NCBI RefSeq assembly: GCF_030345795.1
Contig: NZ_JAUALB010000001.1
Span: 5,324,001 to 5,388,000, forward strand
Reading direction: 5' to 3'
From: Micromonospora sp. WMMA1363
GTDB taxonomy: Bacteria; Actinomycetota; Actinomycetes; Mycobacteriales; Micromonosporaceae
Length of the DNA: 64,000 nt
The translations under genes and the position numbers were made by a program. The notes below the pieces were generated by a model. It was given only the letters and a program-made list of their open reading frames with translations. It had not been told where the DNA came from and made no database searches. This document shows positions 37,485-46,741 of this stretch, in pieces; within the stretch, counting starts at the first letter, position 1, and each line of letters opens with the position of its first letter.

Positions 37485-38699
37485 TCACCGGCATGCGAGT
37501 TCCTCCAGTACGCGGGCCAGCGCGGTCACCCCGGCCGCGCAGTCGTCGTCGGTGGCCGACTCGGCGGGGGAGTGCGACACCCCGGTCGGGTTGCGCACGA
37601 AGAGCATCGCGGTGGGCAGATGTCCGGCGAGCACCCCGGCGTCGTGGCCGGCCCCGGTGGGCAGGACCGGCACGCCGAGGAGCGTGGCGAGCCGGTCGGC
37701 CAGCCCGCCGTCGAACGCGACCAGCGGCGTCGCCGGCTCCTCGGTCAGCTTGACCTCGGTGCCGTCCCGCCGGGCCCGCTCGGCGGCCTTGCCACGGACG
37801 GCCTCGACCAGCCCGGTCAGGGTCCCCGGATCGGCCGCCCGGGCGTCCAGCCAGCCGGTCACCTTCGACGGGATCGCATTGGTGGCGTTCGGCTCCACCG
37901 CCACCCGGCCGACGGTGGCGTGGGCGCCGCGCAGCCGTGCCTCCTTGTTGGCGGCGAGCACGGTGAACGCGTACGTGAGCATGGGGTCGCGCCGGTCGAG
38001 CATCCTGGTTGTGCCCGCGTGGTTGCCCTCTCCGGTGAAGTCGAGGCGCCAGCGGCCGTGCGGCCAGATCGCGCTGGCCACCGCGACCGGCGCGGCCAGC
38101 TCGACCAGGCCGCGACCCTGCTCGACGTGCAGCTCGACGAAGGTCGCGACGCGGCCGAGCAACTCCGGCCGGGCCCCGGCCGGCCGGGCACCCAGCGCCT
38201 CGGCGAAGCTCACCCCGGCCGCGTCCCGCAGGTCGGCCGCGCGGTCGGTTGCCAGTGCACCGGTGAGTAGCCGCGAACCCAGGCAGGGCACGCCGAACCG
38301 CGCTCCCTCCTCCTCGACGAACGCGGCCACCGCGACCGGCCGGGCCGGCGTCACGCCCGCCGCGCGTAACTCGTCCACGGCGAGGAAGGCGCTGACGATG
38401 CCGAGCGGCCCGTCGTACGCCCCGCCGTGCGGCACCGAGTCGAAGTGACTGCCGGTGAGCACCGCGTTCCCCGCCACCGGGTCCCCCCACCAGGCGAACA
38501 GGTTGCCGTTGCCGTCGTCGGTCACCCGCATCCCGCGCTGGTCGGCCTGCGCGTGGAACCAGCCCCGGAGGCGCGACTCCGGCTCGGTCAGCGCGTACCG
38601 CAGGTAGCCGCCGCTGCCAGCGTCCCGACCGATGGGCGCGATCTCGTTCCACAGCTCCCGGAACCTGGTGGGAAGGGAGCCGCCCGCTACCGAATGCAT
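37485..38699 (-). CDS. M20-family amidohydrolase (AllC/HyuC-type) of the hut operon
   Basis: A 404-residue dinuclear metal amidase like allantoate amidohydrolase and N-carbamoyl-amino-acid hydrolase. Metal ligands and catalytic residues are seen in SHFDSVPHGGAYDG (His, Asp), FVEEEGARFG (Glu-Glu), ELHVEQG (His), NHAGTTRM and RNPTGVSHSP (C-terminal His). The operon already has HutF, and the pathway needs an N-formylglutamate deformylase (HutG), which is not seen in this operon. This enzyme is therefore the best candidate for that step; substrate assignment is inference. ATG 38699 is preceded by GAGGAAGG, 16 bp after hutU. Confidence 0.85.
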   Translation of the reverse strand: MHSVAGGSLPTRFRELWNEIAPIGRDAGSGGYLRYALTEPESRLRGWFHAQADQRGMRVTDDGNGNLFAWWGDPVAGNAVLTGSHFDSVPHGGAYDGPLGIVSAFLAVDELRAAGVTPARPVAVAAFVEEEGARFGVPCLGSRLLTGALATDRAADLRDAAGVSFAEALGARPAGARPELLGRVATFVELHVEQGRGLVELAAPVAVASAIWPHGRWRLDFTGEGNHAGTTRMLDRRDPMLTYAFTVLAANKEARLRGAHATVGRVAVEPNATNAIPSKVTGWLDARAADPGTLTGLVEAVRGKAAERARRDGTEVKLTEEPATPLVAFDGGLADRLATLLGVPVLPTGAGHDAGVLAGHLPTAMLFVRNPTGVSHSPAESATDDDCAAGVTALARVLEELACR

Positions 38700-38715
38700 C
38701 GACAAGGGCCCTTCC

Positions 38716-40365
38716 TCACACCTCGGCCATCGGAACGTGGACGCCGGTGCGCTCGGCGACCTCGCGCGCGGTGCCGTAGCCGGCGTCGACATGGCGGATC
38801 ACGCCCATCGCCGGGTCGTTGGTGAGCACCCGCTCGATCTTCTGCCCGGCGAGGGTGCTGCCGTCGGCGACGCAGACCTGGCCGGCGTGGATAGACCGGC
38901 CGATGCCGACCCCGCCGCCGTGGTGGATGGACACCCAGGACGCCCCGCTGGCGGTGTTGACCAGCGCGTTCAGCAGCGGCCAGTCGGCGATCGCGTCGGA
39001 GCCGTCGGCCATCGCCTCGGTCTCCCGGTACGGGCTGGCCACGCTGCCGCAGTCCAGGTGGTCCCGGCCGATCACCACCGGCGCGGACAGCTCCCCGGAG
39101 GCGACCAGCTCGTTGAAGCGCACCCCCGCCTGGTCCCGCTCGCCGTAGCCGAGCCAGCAGATCCGTGCCGGCAGGCCCTGGAAGGCCACCCGTTCGCCGG
39201 CCATCCGGATCCACCGCGCCAGGGACTCGTTCTCCGGAAACAGGTCGAGGACCGCCCGGTCGGTGGCGGCGATGTCGGCCGGGTCGCCGGAGAGCGCGGC
39301 CCACCGGAACGGCCCCTTGCCCTCGCAGAACAGCGGCCGGATGTAGGCGGGCACGAAGCCCGGGAAGTCGAAGGCCCGCTCGTACCCGCCGAGCTTCGCC
39401 TCGCCCCGGATCGAGTTGCCGTAGTCGAAGACCTCCGCGCCGGCGTCGAGGAAACCGACCATCGCCTCGACGTGCTGCGCCATCGACGTGCGGGCCCGGT
39501 CGGTGAACTCGGCCGGCTTCGCCGCCGCGTACTCCCGCGCGTCGGCCAGCTCGACTCCCTCGGGCAGGTACGCCAGCGGGTCGTGCGCGCTCGTCTGGTC
39601 GGTGACCACGTCGATCGGCGCGCCCCGGCGCAGCAGCTCCGGGAAGACCGTGGCCGCGTTGCCGACCACGCCGACGCTGAGCGCCCGCCGGTCGCGCTTC
39701 GCGGCGAGCACCCGCTCGACCGCCTCGTCCAGGGAATCGGCGATCTCGTCCAGGTACCGGTCGTGCGCCCGGCGCTCCAGGCGGGCACGGTCGACGTCGA
39801 CGACGAGGCAGACGCCGCCGTTCATCGTCACGGCGAGGGGCTGGGCGCCACCCATCCCGCCGCAGCCGCCGGTCAACGTCAGCGTGCCGGCCAGGCTGCC
39901 CTCGAACCTCTTGGCCGCCACGGCCGCGAACGTCTCGTACGTACCCTGGAGGATGCCCTGGGTGCCGATGTAGATCCAGGAGCCGGCGGTCATCTGCCCG
40001 TACATGGTCAGGCCGAGCGCCTCGAGGCGGCGGAATTCCGGCCAGGTGGCCCAGTCGCCCACCAGGTTCGAGTTGGCCAGCAGGACCCGGGGCGCCCACT
40101 CGTGGGTGCGCAGCACCCCGACCGGCCGGCCGGACTGCACCAGCATCGTCTCGTCGTCCCGCAGGTCGGTCAGGGTCCGCACCAGGGCGTGGTACGACGG
40201 CCAGTCCCGCGCGGCCTTCCCGGTGCCCCCGTAGACCACCAGATCCTCGGGGCGCTCGGCCACCTCCGGGTCGAGGTTGTTCATCAGCATCCGCAGGGCG
40301 GCCTCCTGCGGCCAGCCACGGGCGGTGCGTTCGGTGCCGCGCGCGGCGCGGACGGTCTGCGTCAC
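38716..40365 (-). CDS. hutU: Urocanate hydratase
   Basis: A 549-residue NAD-binding enzyme that adds water to urocanate to give imidazolonepropionate, the second step. Distinct stretches are [36 protein letters not shown] (a nicotinamide-binding region), the Asp/Glu-rich [13 protein letters not shown] and [16 protein letters not shown]. Length is normal. The GTG start follows AGGAG by 6 bases. It is immediately after the regulator, with a 12-bp gap. Confidence 0.97.
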   Translation of the reverse strand: MTQTVRAARGTERTARGWPQEAALRMLMNNLDPEVAERPEDLVVYGGTGKAARDWPSYHALVRTLTDLRDDETMLVQSGRPVGVLRTHEWAPRVLLANSNLVGDWATWPEFRRLEALGLTMYGQMTAGSWIYIGTQGILQGTYETFAAVAAKRFEGSLAGTLTLTGGCGGMGGAQPLAVTMNGGVCLVVDVDRARLERRAHDRYLDEIADSLDEAVERVLAAKRDRRALSVGVVGNAATVFPELLRRGAPIDVVTDQTSAHDPLAYLPEGVELADAREYAAAKPAEFTDRARTSMAQHVEAMVGFLDAGAEVFDYGNSIRGEAKLGGYERAFDFPGFVPAYIRPLFCEGKGPFRWAALSGDPADIAATDRAVLDLFPENESLARWIRMAGERVAFQGLPARICWLGYGERDQAGVRFNELVASGELSAPVVIGRDHLDCGSVASPYRETEAMADGSDAIADWPLLNALVNTASGASWVSIHHGGGVGIGRSIHAGQVCVADGSTLAGQKIERVLTNDPAMGVIRHVDAGYGTAREVAERTGVHVPMAEV

Positions 40366-40377
40366 GTGGATCTCCTC

Positions 40378-41229
40378 CTAACCGAGGAACAACTGACGAC
40401 GGGCGGCGGAGGCTTCGAACGCCTCCAGCCGGCGCTGGGTTTCGGCCGGCGCGGCGTCGCAGATTGCCTGCAGCAGCACCATGGCCAGGGTCATCGGAGC
40501 GGTGTGCAGGTCGAACACGAGCTGGGCGCCGACGGCGGCGGGCAGCACCACGTCGGCGTAGTCGGCGGCCGGGCTGACGGGCGAGTCGGTGATGGTCACC
40601 ACTGTCAGGCCGGCGTCCCGCGCGTCGTGTAGGGCGTCCAGCGTCTCGCGCGGGTGCCGGGGCAGCACGAAGGCGAGCAGGGCGCGCGCGCCGGCCTCGG
40701 CGGCCTGTTCGAGGCGGTCGGTGAGCAGGCTGCCGCCGTCGTCGAGCACCCGCACGTCCGGGTGCACCTTCGCGGCGAAGTACGCGAAGTACGCGGCCAG
40801 CGGCGCGGCGGCGCGGAGGCCGAGCACCGGCAGCGGGCGGCTCGCGGCGAGCAGTCGCCCCGTCTCGGCGATCCGCTCCCGGTCGGCGAGCTGGCCGGCG
40901 AGCCGGTCGAGGTTGCCGATCTCGGCGCGTACGGCCTGTTGGAGCTCGTTGCCGGCGTCCGCGCGCCCGTTGGGTGAGCCCACGGTCAGTTCGCGGAGGC
41001 GGCGGCGCAGCGCGGGGTAGCCGTCGTGGCCGAGCGCCACCGCGAACCGGGTCACCGACGGTTGGCTGACCCCGGCCCGCTCGGCGACCTCGGCCGCCGA
41101 CAGGTAGGCGACGGCCGGCCCGTGCTGCACGAGGCAGTGCGCGATGCGGCGCTGGGTGGGGGTGAGCCGGACCCCCTGGAACAGATCCAGCACGGGGTCC
41201 CCGGGCGACGCCATGCCCCCGTCATTCAT
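40378..41229 (-). CDS. RpiR/MurR-family transcriptional regulator of the hut operon
   Basis: A 283-residue regulator. The N-terminal helix-turn-helix (LTPTQRRIAHCLVQHGP, LSAAEVAERAGVSQPSVTRFAVALGHDGYPALRRRL) is RpiR-type. Residues about 110-240 form a SIS domain (LGLRAAAPLAAYFAYF and VTITDSPVSPAADYADVVLP), which binds phosphosugars in most family members; here urocanate or another hut intermediate is a possible ligand, which is inference. It is the first gene of the hut operon and probably represses it by binding the TGAAA/TTTCA palindrome just upstream of its start. The transcript may be leaderless at ATG 41229. Confidence 0.88.
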   Translation of the reverse strand: MNDGGMASPGDPVLDLFQGVRLTPTQRRIAHCLVQHGPAVAYLSAAEVAERAGVSQPSVTRFAVALGHDGYPALRRRLRELTVGSPNGRADAGNELQQAVRAEIGNLDRLAGQLADRERIAETGRLLAASRPLPVLGLRAAAPLAAYFAYFAAKVHPDVRVLDDGGSLLTDRLEQAAEAGARALLAFVLPRHPRETLDALHDARDAGLTVVTITDSPVSPAADYADVVLPAAVGAQLVFDLHTAPMTLAMVLLQAICDAAPAETQRRLEAFEASAARRQLFLG

Positions 41230-41235
41230 GGCCCG

Positions 41236-41265
41236 ACTCTATGCATGAAAACTTTCACAATGCAA
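41236..41265 (-). promoter_or_regulatory. hut operon promoter with internal palindromic operator
   Basis: Read on the minus strand: -35 TTGCAT (41265-41260), spacer of 18 bp, -10 TAGAGT (41241-41236). The spacer holds TGAAAGTTTTCA (41257-41246), a palindrome with TGAAA/TTTCA arms as typical for RpiR/MurR sites, flanked by TGCA on both sides. With the -10 ending 7 bp before ATG 41229, transcription should begin at or next to the start codon. A repressor bound here would block RNA polymerase. Confidence 0.7.
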
Positions 41266-41395
41266 CCGGTCCCGGTCTCCGAAGGTGGCCAACCAACGGG
41301 CGGGCGGGCGCCGGTCGGTGCGATCCGCACTGCCGCTGCTGGTCCCGGGCCACCGCGTGCCCGAGATGCACAGCTGATCCTGAATCATTCAGCGG

Positions 41396-41432
41396 GTGGT
41401 CACCGATCCCGACGCTCCGGATCGGTGACCAC
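41396..41432 (-). terminator. Hairpin downstream of the LCP gene
   Basis: GTGGTCACCGATCC (41396-41409) pairs with GGATCGGTGACCAC (41419-41432), a perfect 14-bp stem with a 9-base loop. It lies 140 bp past the LCP stop and 130 bp upstream of the hut promoter, so it insulates both units. In this 341-bp gap (41230-41570) only this hairpin and the hut promoter are recognisable. Confidence 0.75.
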
Positions 41433-41570
41433 TCCCCATCGTCGGTGGCGGCCCCGTGGAACATCTACCAATCAGTCGTTGTCGAACCGTGCCTGGCGGA
41501 GATGGAGGGTGACCGCAGAAGCCGACCGGGCCGGACCCCGCCGCCGCAGTAAGGAAGACCAGTCGTACCC

Positions 41571-42638
41571 CTACTTCGCGGCGGCAAGGATCTCTGGCAC
41601 CGCGTCGCGACGAACCGCGTCGAAGAGCTGCTCGGATTTCTCCTCGTCGACCAGCACGACGCTCTCGTTGCCGATCCGGCCGGTTCCCTTCGTGGGGCAG
41701 GTGAAGAACTGGAGGTTGCCGCTCCGCAGGTGGCGGAGCTCCATCGCCAGGTCGAGTAGAGACATCTCCCGGTCCACGGCCACCGCGTCGGCGGTGGCCT
41801 GCACGAACGAGTTCAGCTTGGTGGGGCTGCCCAGCGTGCCGCCGGCGGCCGCCCGGTCCAGGACCGCCTCGATCACCTGCTGCTGGTGTTTGATCCTGGT
41901 GAAGTCGCCGTCGGCGAAGGCGTAGCGCTCGCGGGCGTAGTCCAGCGCGGCAGCCCCGTCCATGCTCTGTCGACCCGGGACGAACTCCCGTCGGCCGTCC
42001 GCGTTCAGGGAGTGCGTCGACGTGAAGCCCTTGTCCACGGTGATCTCGACACCGCCGAGGGCGTCGACGATCTCCTTGAAGCCGGCGAAGTCGACCATCG
42101 TCACGTGGTCGATGCGAACGCCGGTGAGTTTCTCGACGGTCTGCACCATCAACGGAACGCCACCCCATGCGTACGAGGCGTTGATCTTCGCGTCCCGACC
42201 GCCGCGTCCCGCTCCAGGCTTCGGCACGTTCACCCAGCTGTCCCGAGGGATCGAGATGAGCTGGGCGCTCGACCGGTCTGCGGGAAGGTGGGCCAGGATG
42301 ATCGTGTCGGCCCGGGAGCCGGAAGTGTTGTTCGGGTCGCGAGAGTCGCTGCCCAGGATCATGATGTTCATAGCGTCTTGTGCCGCGACCTGCGGACGGA
42401 ACTCCTCCGGCACGCCGTCGAAGGCGTCGACCCGTTCGATGCGAGACTCGACCGACCGCAGGTACAGCCCGCCGGCGGCGACGCCGGCGCTACCGACGAG
42501 CGCCACGACAAGGAAGGCGACTAGCGCGACTCGCCGCCACCGGGGACGCCGTCTGCGGGGCTTGTCGGTCGGTTCCGGTTGTCGCTGGAAGTCGAGAATC
42601 CGAGTCTCGGACTCCGCGTACGCCTGGCGTTCTCGCAT
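41571..42638 (-). CDS. LytR-CpsA-Psr (LCP) family protein
   Basis: A 355-residue membrane-anchored phosphotransferase. A basic cytoplasmic N-terminus (KPRRRRPRWRR) leads to a membrane segment (VALVAFLVVALVGSAGVAAG), then the extracellular LCP domain. Conserved stretches are MNIMILGSDSRD, TIILAHLP, ISIPRDSWV, INASYAWGG and DYARERYAF. LCP proteins attach undecaprenyl-linked glycans to peptidoglycan. It lies next to the dTDP-rhamnose genes, which supports a role in attaching a rhamnose-containing wall polymer. The start ATG 42638 is preceded by AG-rich sequence. Confidence 0.92.
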   Translation of the reverse strand: MRERQAYAESETRILDFQRQPEPTDKPRRRRPRWRRVALVAFLVVALVGSAGVAAGGLYLRSVESRIERVDAFDGVPEEFRPQVAAQDAMNIMILGSDSRDPNNTSGSRADTIILAHLPADRSSAQLISIPRDSWVNVPKPGAGRGGRDAKINASYAWGGVPLMVQTVEKLTGVRIDHVTMVDFAGFKEIVDALGGVEITVDKGFTSTHSLNADGRREFVPGRQSMDGAAALDYARERYAFADGDFTRIKHQQQVIEAVLDRAAAGGTLGSPTKLNSFVQATADAVAVDREMSLLDLAMELRHLRSGNLQFFTCPTKGTGRIGNESVVLVDEEKSEQLFDAVRRDAVPEILAAAK

Positions 42639-42848
42639 GGCGTGATGGTACTGACTTCGACTCGCTGCCGAGTACCCCGTCAGAGGCGGTCGGATCCCTG
42701 TTGAACCAGCACTTTCGTGCCATCGTTTCGGGCCGGTAGAACGATCCCGCCGAGCGAATCACGTTCCAGCGGGCTTACGGCCTGCGTCACGCCCCGGTCG
42801 ACGCCGTCCACACGTCTGCGGCGGCGGTCGGCTACGACGCAGGGTGCT

Positions 42849-42866
42849 GCCGGTGCGGCTGAGCGC
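42849..42866. repeat. 18-bp sequence repeated at the start of the MOSC gene
   Basis: GCCGGTGCGGCTGAGCGC occurs here and again at 46738-46755, where it spans the first codons of the MOSC-domain gene. The two copies flank rmlC, rmlA, rmlB and rmlD. The frame here also reads V-R-L-S-A, like the MOSC start. It could be the footprint of an insertion or a chance match. The remaining 279-bp gap (42639-42917) shows no gene. Confidence 0.5.
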
Positions 42867-42917
42867 CACCCACCCGACCCGTCAAGGCTCGCCACGTGCT
42901 CGGCACGCCACCGACCG

Positions 42918-43535
42918 TCAACGAGAAGGCTGGCTGGCTCCCGAATCCAGGCCGGCGCTGAACGAGCGGCACGTCCGGTGGTCCGGCAGCAGTCCCGATT
43001 CCCGCACCTCGGCCAGGCTCGGGGCGGCCGCGTCCCGGGCCGACAGCTGCGGCGAATCCGCCGGCCAGTCGATGGCCAGGTCGGGGTCGAGAGGGTGCAC
43101 GGCGTGCTCCGCGGCGGGGTTGTAGAGGGCGGAGCAGAGGTAGCTCAGGGTGGCGTCGTCGGTCAGCGCGCAGAAGCCGTGGCCCAAGCCCTCGGCGAGG
43201 TAGACGGCGCGGCGGTCCGTGTCGTCGAGGCGGACCGCTTCCCACTGGCCGAAGGTCGGCGAGCCCACCCGGAGATCCACGACTATGTCCAGGACCGCTC
43301 CGCGCACGCACGTCACGTACTTGGCCTGACCGGGTGGCACGTCGGCGAAGTGGATGCCGCGGACCACCCCGCGCGCGGAGACCGAAAGGTTGGCCTGAGC
43401 GAGTCGGAGCGGATGCCCGACCACGGCGGCGAGCCGGTCGAAGCGGTACCACTCTGCGAAGAGCCCCCGTGGATCGCCGTGCTGCTGTGGGGTGACCTCC
43501 CACGCCCCATCGATGCTCAGCGGCCGGATCTTCAT
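42918..43535 (-). CDS. rmlC: dTDP-4-dehydrorhamnose 3,5-epimerase
   Basis: A 205-residue cupin-fold epimerase, third step of dTDP-L-rhamnose synthesis. It keeps [21 protein letters not shown], with the active-site His in RGIHF, and the conserved [24 protein letters not shown]. The C-terminal 25 residues are low complexity. It overlaps rmlA by 4 bases (ATGA), so both are one unit on the minus strand, away from rmlB/rmlD on the plus strand. Confidence 0.95.
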   Translation of the reverse strand: MKIRPLSIDGAWEVTPQQHGDPRGLFAEWYRFDRLAAVVGHPLRLAQANLSVSARGVVRGIHFADVPPGQAKYVTCVRGAVLDIVVDLRVGSPTFGQWEAVRLDDTDRRAVYLAEGLGHGFCALTDDATLSYLCSALYNPAAEHAVHPLDPDLAIDWPADSPQLSARDAAAPSLAEVRESGLLPDHRTCRSFSAGLDSGASQPSR

Positions 43536-44419
43536 GGGCGCGGGCCCCCGTTCCTTTGGTCGGCGAGCAGGCCGAGCAGGTACGACCCGTAGCCGCTCTT
43601 CGTCAGCGGCTGGGCCAACGCCCGCAGTTGCTCATCGTCGATCAGGCCGGCCCGCCAGGCGACCTCCTCGACGCAGCCGATCTTCATACCCTGGCGTTCC
43701 TCGATGACCCGCACGAACTCGGCGGCCTGCATCAGGGAGGTGAAGGTGCCGGTGTCCAGCCAGGCGGTGCCGCGGTCCAGCACCGTCACCGACAGCTCGC
43801 CCCACTCGCGGTAGGTCTCGTTGACCGCGGTGATCTCCAGCTCGCCACGGGCGCTGGGTGTGAGCTTGCCGGCGATGTCGACCACCCGGTTGTCGTAGAA
43901 GTAGAGGCCGGGCACGGCGTAGCGGGATCTGGGGCGGGCGGGCTTCTCCTCGATCGACAGCACGCGACCAGCCGGGTCGAAGTCGACCACCCCGTACGCC
44001 TCTGGATTGGCCACCGGGTAGGCAAAGATCCGGCCGCCGACCAGCCCGTTCTGGCCGGTGAGCTGCCGGCCCAGGCCGACGCCGTGGAAGATGTTGTCGC
44101 CGAGGATGAGTGCCACGGACTCGTCGCCGATGAACTCCGCGCCCAGCACGAACGCCTGAGCGATGCCCTCTGGACGCGCCTGGGTGACGTACTCCAGCCT
44201 CAGGCCCCACTGGCTGCCATCACCGAGTAACCGCCGGAACTGGTTCCGCTCCTCCGGTGTGGTGATGATGAGGATCTCCCGCACCCCCGCCATGATCAGC
44301 GTAGCGAGCGGGTAGTAGATCATCGGCTTGTCGAAGACCGGCATCAGCTGCTTGGACACTGCCCGTGTGATCGGCCACAGCCGGGACCCGGTGCCACCAG
44401 CGAGAAGGATTCCGCGCAC
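43532..44419 (-). CDS. rmlA: Glucose-1-phosphate thymidylyltransferase
   Basis: A 295-residue nucleotidyltransferase that makes dTDP-glucose, the first step. The N-terminal nucleotide-binding stretch [18 protein letters not shown] and [16 protein letters not shown] are conserved, as are LGDNIFHG and the sugar-binding [13 protein letters not shown] 44419 is chosen as start because the family begins with this beta strand; a longer frame starts with TTG at 44476. Its upstream region is shared with divergently transcribed rmlB. Confidence 0.95.
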   Translation of the reverse strand: MRGILLAGGTGSRLWPITRAVSKQLMPVFDKPMIYYPLATLIMAGVREILIITTPEERNQFRRLLGDGSQWGLRLEYVTQARPEGIAQAFVLGAEFIGDESVALILGDNIFHGVGLGRQLTGQNGLVGGRIFAYPVANPEAYGVVDFDPAGRVLSIEEKPARPRSRYAVPGLYFYDNRVVDIAGKLTPSARGELEITAVNETYREWGELSVTVLDRGTAWLDTGTFTSLMQAAEFVRVIEERQGMKIGCVEEVAWRAGLIDDEQLRALAQPLTKSGYGSYLLGLLADQRNGGPRP

Positions 44420-44506
44420 GATGGGAGAGGCTACCGACAAGCCGTCGGTGCCGGTGTCGGTGATGCGACCAGACAACGAGGTCCGATCGCGTAGACTTCC
44501 GGACCC

Positions 44507-45520
44507 GTGAGGATCCTCGTCACCGGCGGCGCCGGCTTCATCGGTTCCGAGTACGTGCGCATGCTGTTGGGGGCGCCGGACGGTGCCAGAGCGGGGGATT
44601 CGCAGCTTGCGCCGACCGCGATCACAGTGCTGGACAAGCTGACCTACTCCGGCAACCTACACAACCTCACGGCCGTTTGGGACGATCCGCGACTGCGGTT
44701 CGTGCAGGGTGACATCTGCGACGCTGCCCTCGTCGACGAGGTCACCCCGGGTCACGACGTGGTCGTGCACTTCGCCGCCGAGTCGCACGTCGACCGCTCC
44801 ATCGCCGGAGCCGCGCCGTTCGTCACCACGAACGTGCTGGGCACCCAGACCCTGCTCGACGCCGTGCTGCGGCACGGGACTGCCCGGTTCGTGCACGTCT
44901 CCACCGACGAGGTGTACGGGTCCATCGACGTGGGTTCCTGGACCGAGGAGTGGCCGCTGTCGCCGAACTCGCCGTACTCGGCGTCCAAGGCCGGCTCGGA
45001 CCTGCTGGCACTGGCGTACCACCGCACCCACGGCATGGACGTGGTGGTCACCCGCTGCTCGAACAACTACGGGCCGTACCAGTTCCCGGAGAAGGTCATT
45101 CCCCTGTTCGTCACCAACCTGCTAGACGGCGGCACCGTACCGCTGTACGGCGACGGCGACAACGTCCGAGACTGGCTGCACGTGCACGACCACTGCCGGG
45201 GCATCGCGCTGGTCCAGGAGAGGGGGCGGGCCGGCGAGGTCTACAACATCGGCGGCGGCACCGAGTTGACCAACAAGGAACTCACCGGCCGGCTGCTGGA
45301 GGCCTGTGGAGCCGGGTGGGACCGGGTGGTGCCGGTCGCCGACCGCAAGGGCCACGACCGTCGTTACTCCCTCGACATCAGTAAGATCAGCAACGAGCTC
45401 GGCTACACCCCCAGCATCGATCTGGACCACGGCCTCATTCAGACCGTCCAGTGGTACCGCGACAACCGTCACTGGTGGCAGCCCCTCAAAAACAAGACCA
45501 CCACCCCGGCCGCCGGATGA
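44507..45520 (+). CDS. rmlB: dTDP-glucose 4,6-dehydratase
   Basis: A 337-residue extended SDR, second step of the rhamnose pathway. NAD-binding [14 protein letters not shown], active-site STDEVYG, and YSASKAGSD with the YxxxK pair are all present, and [11 protein letters not shown] binds the sugar nucleotide. It starts at GTG 44507. A TAGACT -10 box at 44492-44497 is so near that the transcript is probably leaderless. It overlaps rmlD as ATGA. Confidence 0.96.
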   Translation: MRILVTGGAGFIGSEYVRMLLGAPDGARAGDSQLAPTAITVLDKLTYSGNLHNLTAVWDDPRLRFVQGDICDAALVDEVTPGHDVVVHFAAESHVDRSIAGAAPFVTTNVLGTQTLLDAVLRHGTARFVHVSTDEVYGSIDVGSWTEEWPLSPNSPYSASKAGSDLLALAYHRTHGMDVVVTRCSNNYGPYQFPEKVIPLFVTNLLDGGTVPLYGDGDNVRDWLHVHDHCRGIALVQERGRAGEVYNIGGGTELTNKELTGRLLEACGAGWDRVVPVADRKGHDRRYSLDISKISNELGYTPSIDLDHGLIQTVQWYRDNRHWWQPLKNKTTTPAAG

Positions 45521-46389
45521 CCCGGCTGCTGCTCACCGGCGCTGGCGGGATGTTGGGACGGGACCTGCTGGCCGTCCTGCGAACCCGGGGTGACTTGTCG
45601 GTCACGGCCGCGACCCGCGCCGACCTCGATATCACCGACCCGGCGGCGGTCCGAGCCGCCGTCACCGGCCATGACGTCGTGATCAACGCCGCAGCCTGGA
45701 CCGATGTGGACGGCGCCGAAACCCGGGAGCGAGCGGCCACCACGGTCAACGGCGACGCCGTGGGCTATCTGGCAGACGCCTGCGCCGCGACCGGTGCCCA
45801 GATGATCCACATATCGACCGACTACGTCTTCCCGGGCGACGCCACCGAGCCGTATCCGGAAAACGCTCCCACCTCGCCGGTCAACGCCTACGGGCGCAGC
45901 AAACTCGCCGGGGAGCTCGCCGTCCGTCGGCTCCTGCCCGACGCTGGCTACGTCGTGCGCACCGCCTGGCTGTACGGCGAACACGGACCGAACTTCGTCG
46001 CCACCATGCTGCGACTGGCCGGCGAGCGCGAACACCTCGACGTGGTCAACGACCAGCGGGGGCAACCCACCTGGTCGTACGCGCTGGCCGAGCAGCTCGT
46101 CGCGCTGGCCGACGCCGGAATCGCCGGCCGCGCCGCGTCCGGGGTCTACCACGGCACCGCCTCAGGTGAAACCACCTGGCACGGCCTTGCGCGCGCCGTG
46201 TTCACCCTGCGTGGACTCGACCCCGACCGCATTCGTCCGGCCACCAGCGACCACTTCCGCCGCCCTGCCCCCCGACCGTCGTACAGTGTCCTCGCTCACG
46301 ACCGTTGGGCCGCTGCCGGCCTGCAGCCGCTCCCGGACTGGCACTCGGCCCTCGCTCAGATGCTGGCTACCGAGCCGTCGGGCGGGTAG
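45517..46389 (+). CDS. rmlD: dTDP-4-dehydrorhamnose reductase
   Basis: A 290-residue SDR that makes dTDP-L-rhamnose, the last step. It has LLLTGAGGMLGRDLLAVL (NADP binding), ISTDYVFPGDA and NAYGRSKLAGELAV with the YxxxK pair. ATG 45517 overlaps the rmlB stop, so translation is coupled. All four genes of the pathway are together in two divergent pairs. The rhamnose is likely used for a cell-wall or capsule polymer attached by the LCP protein nearby. Confidence 0.95.
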   Translation: MTRLLLTGAGGMLGRDLLAVLRTRGDLSVTAATRADLDITDPAAVRAAVTGHDVVINAAAWTDVDGAETRERAATTVNGDAVGYLADACAATGAQMIHISTDYVFPGDATEPYPENAPTSPVNAYGRSKLAGELAVRRLLPDAGYVVRTAWLYGEHGPNFVATMLRLAGEREHLDVVNDQRGQPTWSYALAEQLVALADAGIAGRAASGVYHGTASGETTWHGLARAVFTLRGLDPDRIRPATSDHFRRPAPRPSYSVLAHDRWAAAGLQPLPDWHSALAQMLATEPSGG

Positions 46390-46455
46390 GGAGGCGACGC
46401 GAGGGCGGGGAGTGTCGTCTGCGACAGCCAACCCGGCCCGGCGCCGCCCGTCTGC

Positions 46456-46560
46456 TCAGCGACCTCCGCCGCGGAACACCTCCGTGACCGTAGGAAGCAC
46501 GATCCTGAAGTCTAGCCAGAGCGGCCAGTTCGTCTGGGAAGGCCACCGTACGAGCAGCGT
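46456..46560 (-). pseudogene. Remnant of the C-terminus of a polyprenyl glycosylphosphotransferase
   Basis: On the minus strand the last 32 codons before a stop at 46456 read RWPSQTNWPLWLDFRIVLP with TVTEVFRGGG. This matches the C-terminal ENWSLWLDLKILLRT-V-GRGAY pattern of undecaprenyl-phosphate sugar phosphotransferases (WbaP/WcaJ type). Upstream of it the frame has no recognisable domain, so only the tail of the gene is left. The remaining bases of the gap 46390-46741 show no other gene I can support. Confidence 0.6.
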
Positions 46561-46741
46561 TGGCCGGCAGGGATCGCCAGGTCCGACCGTGCGGCGCCGT
46601 CCTGCTCGCCGACGACGTGCGTATCGGCAACGTCCTGGCCCAGCACGCCGGGCGCGCACCGGACGGAAGTTCCCCGCCTACCGGGAGACGCCCGCCGACC
46701 CCTGGTACCCGGAGACGGCATCGGCGTGGCATGGTGAGCCG

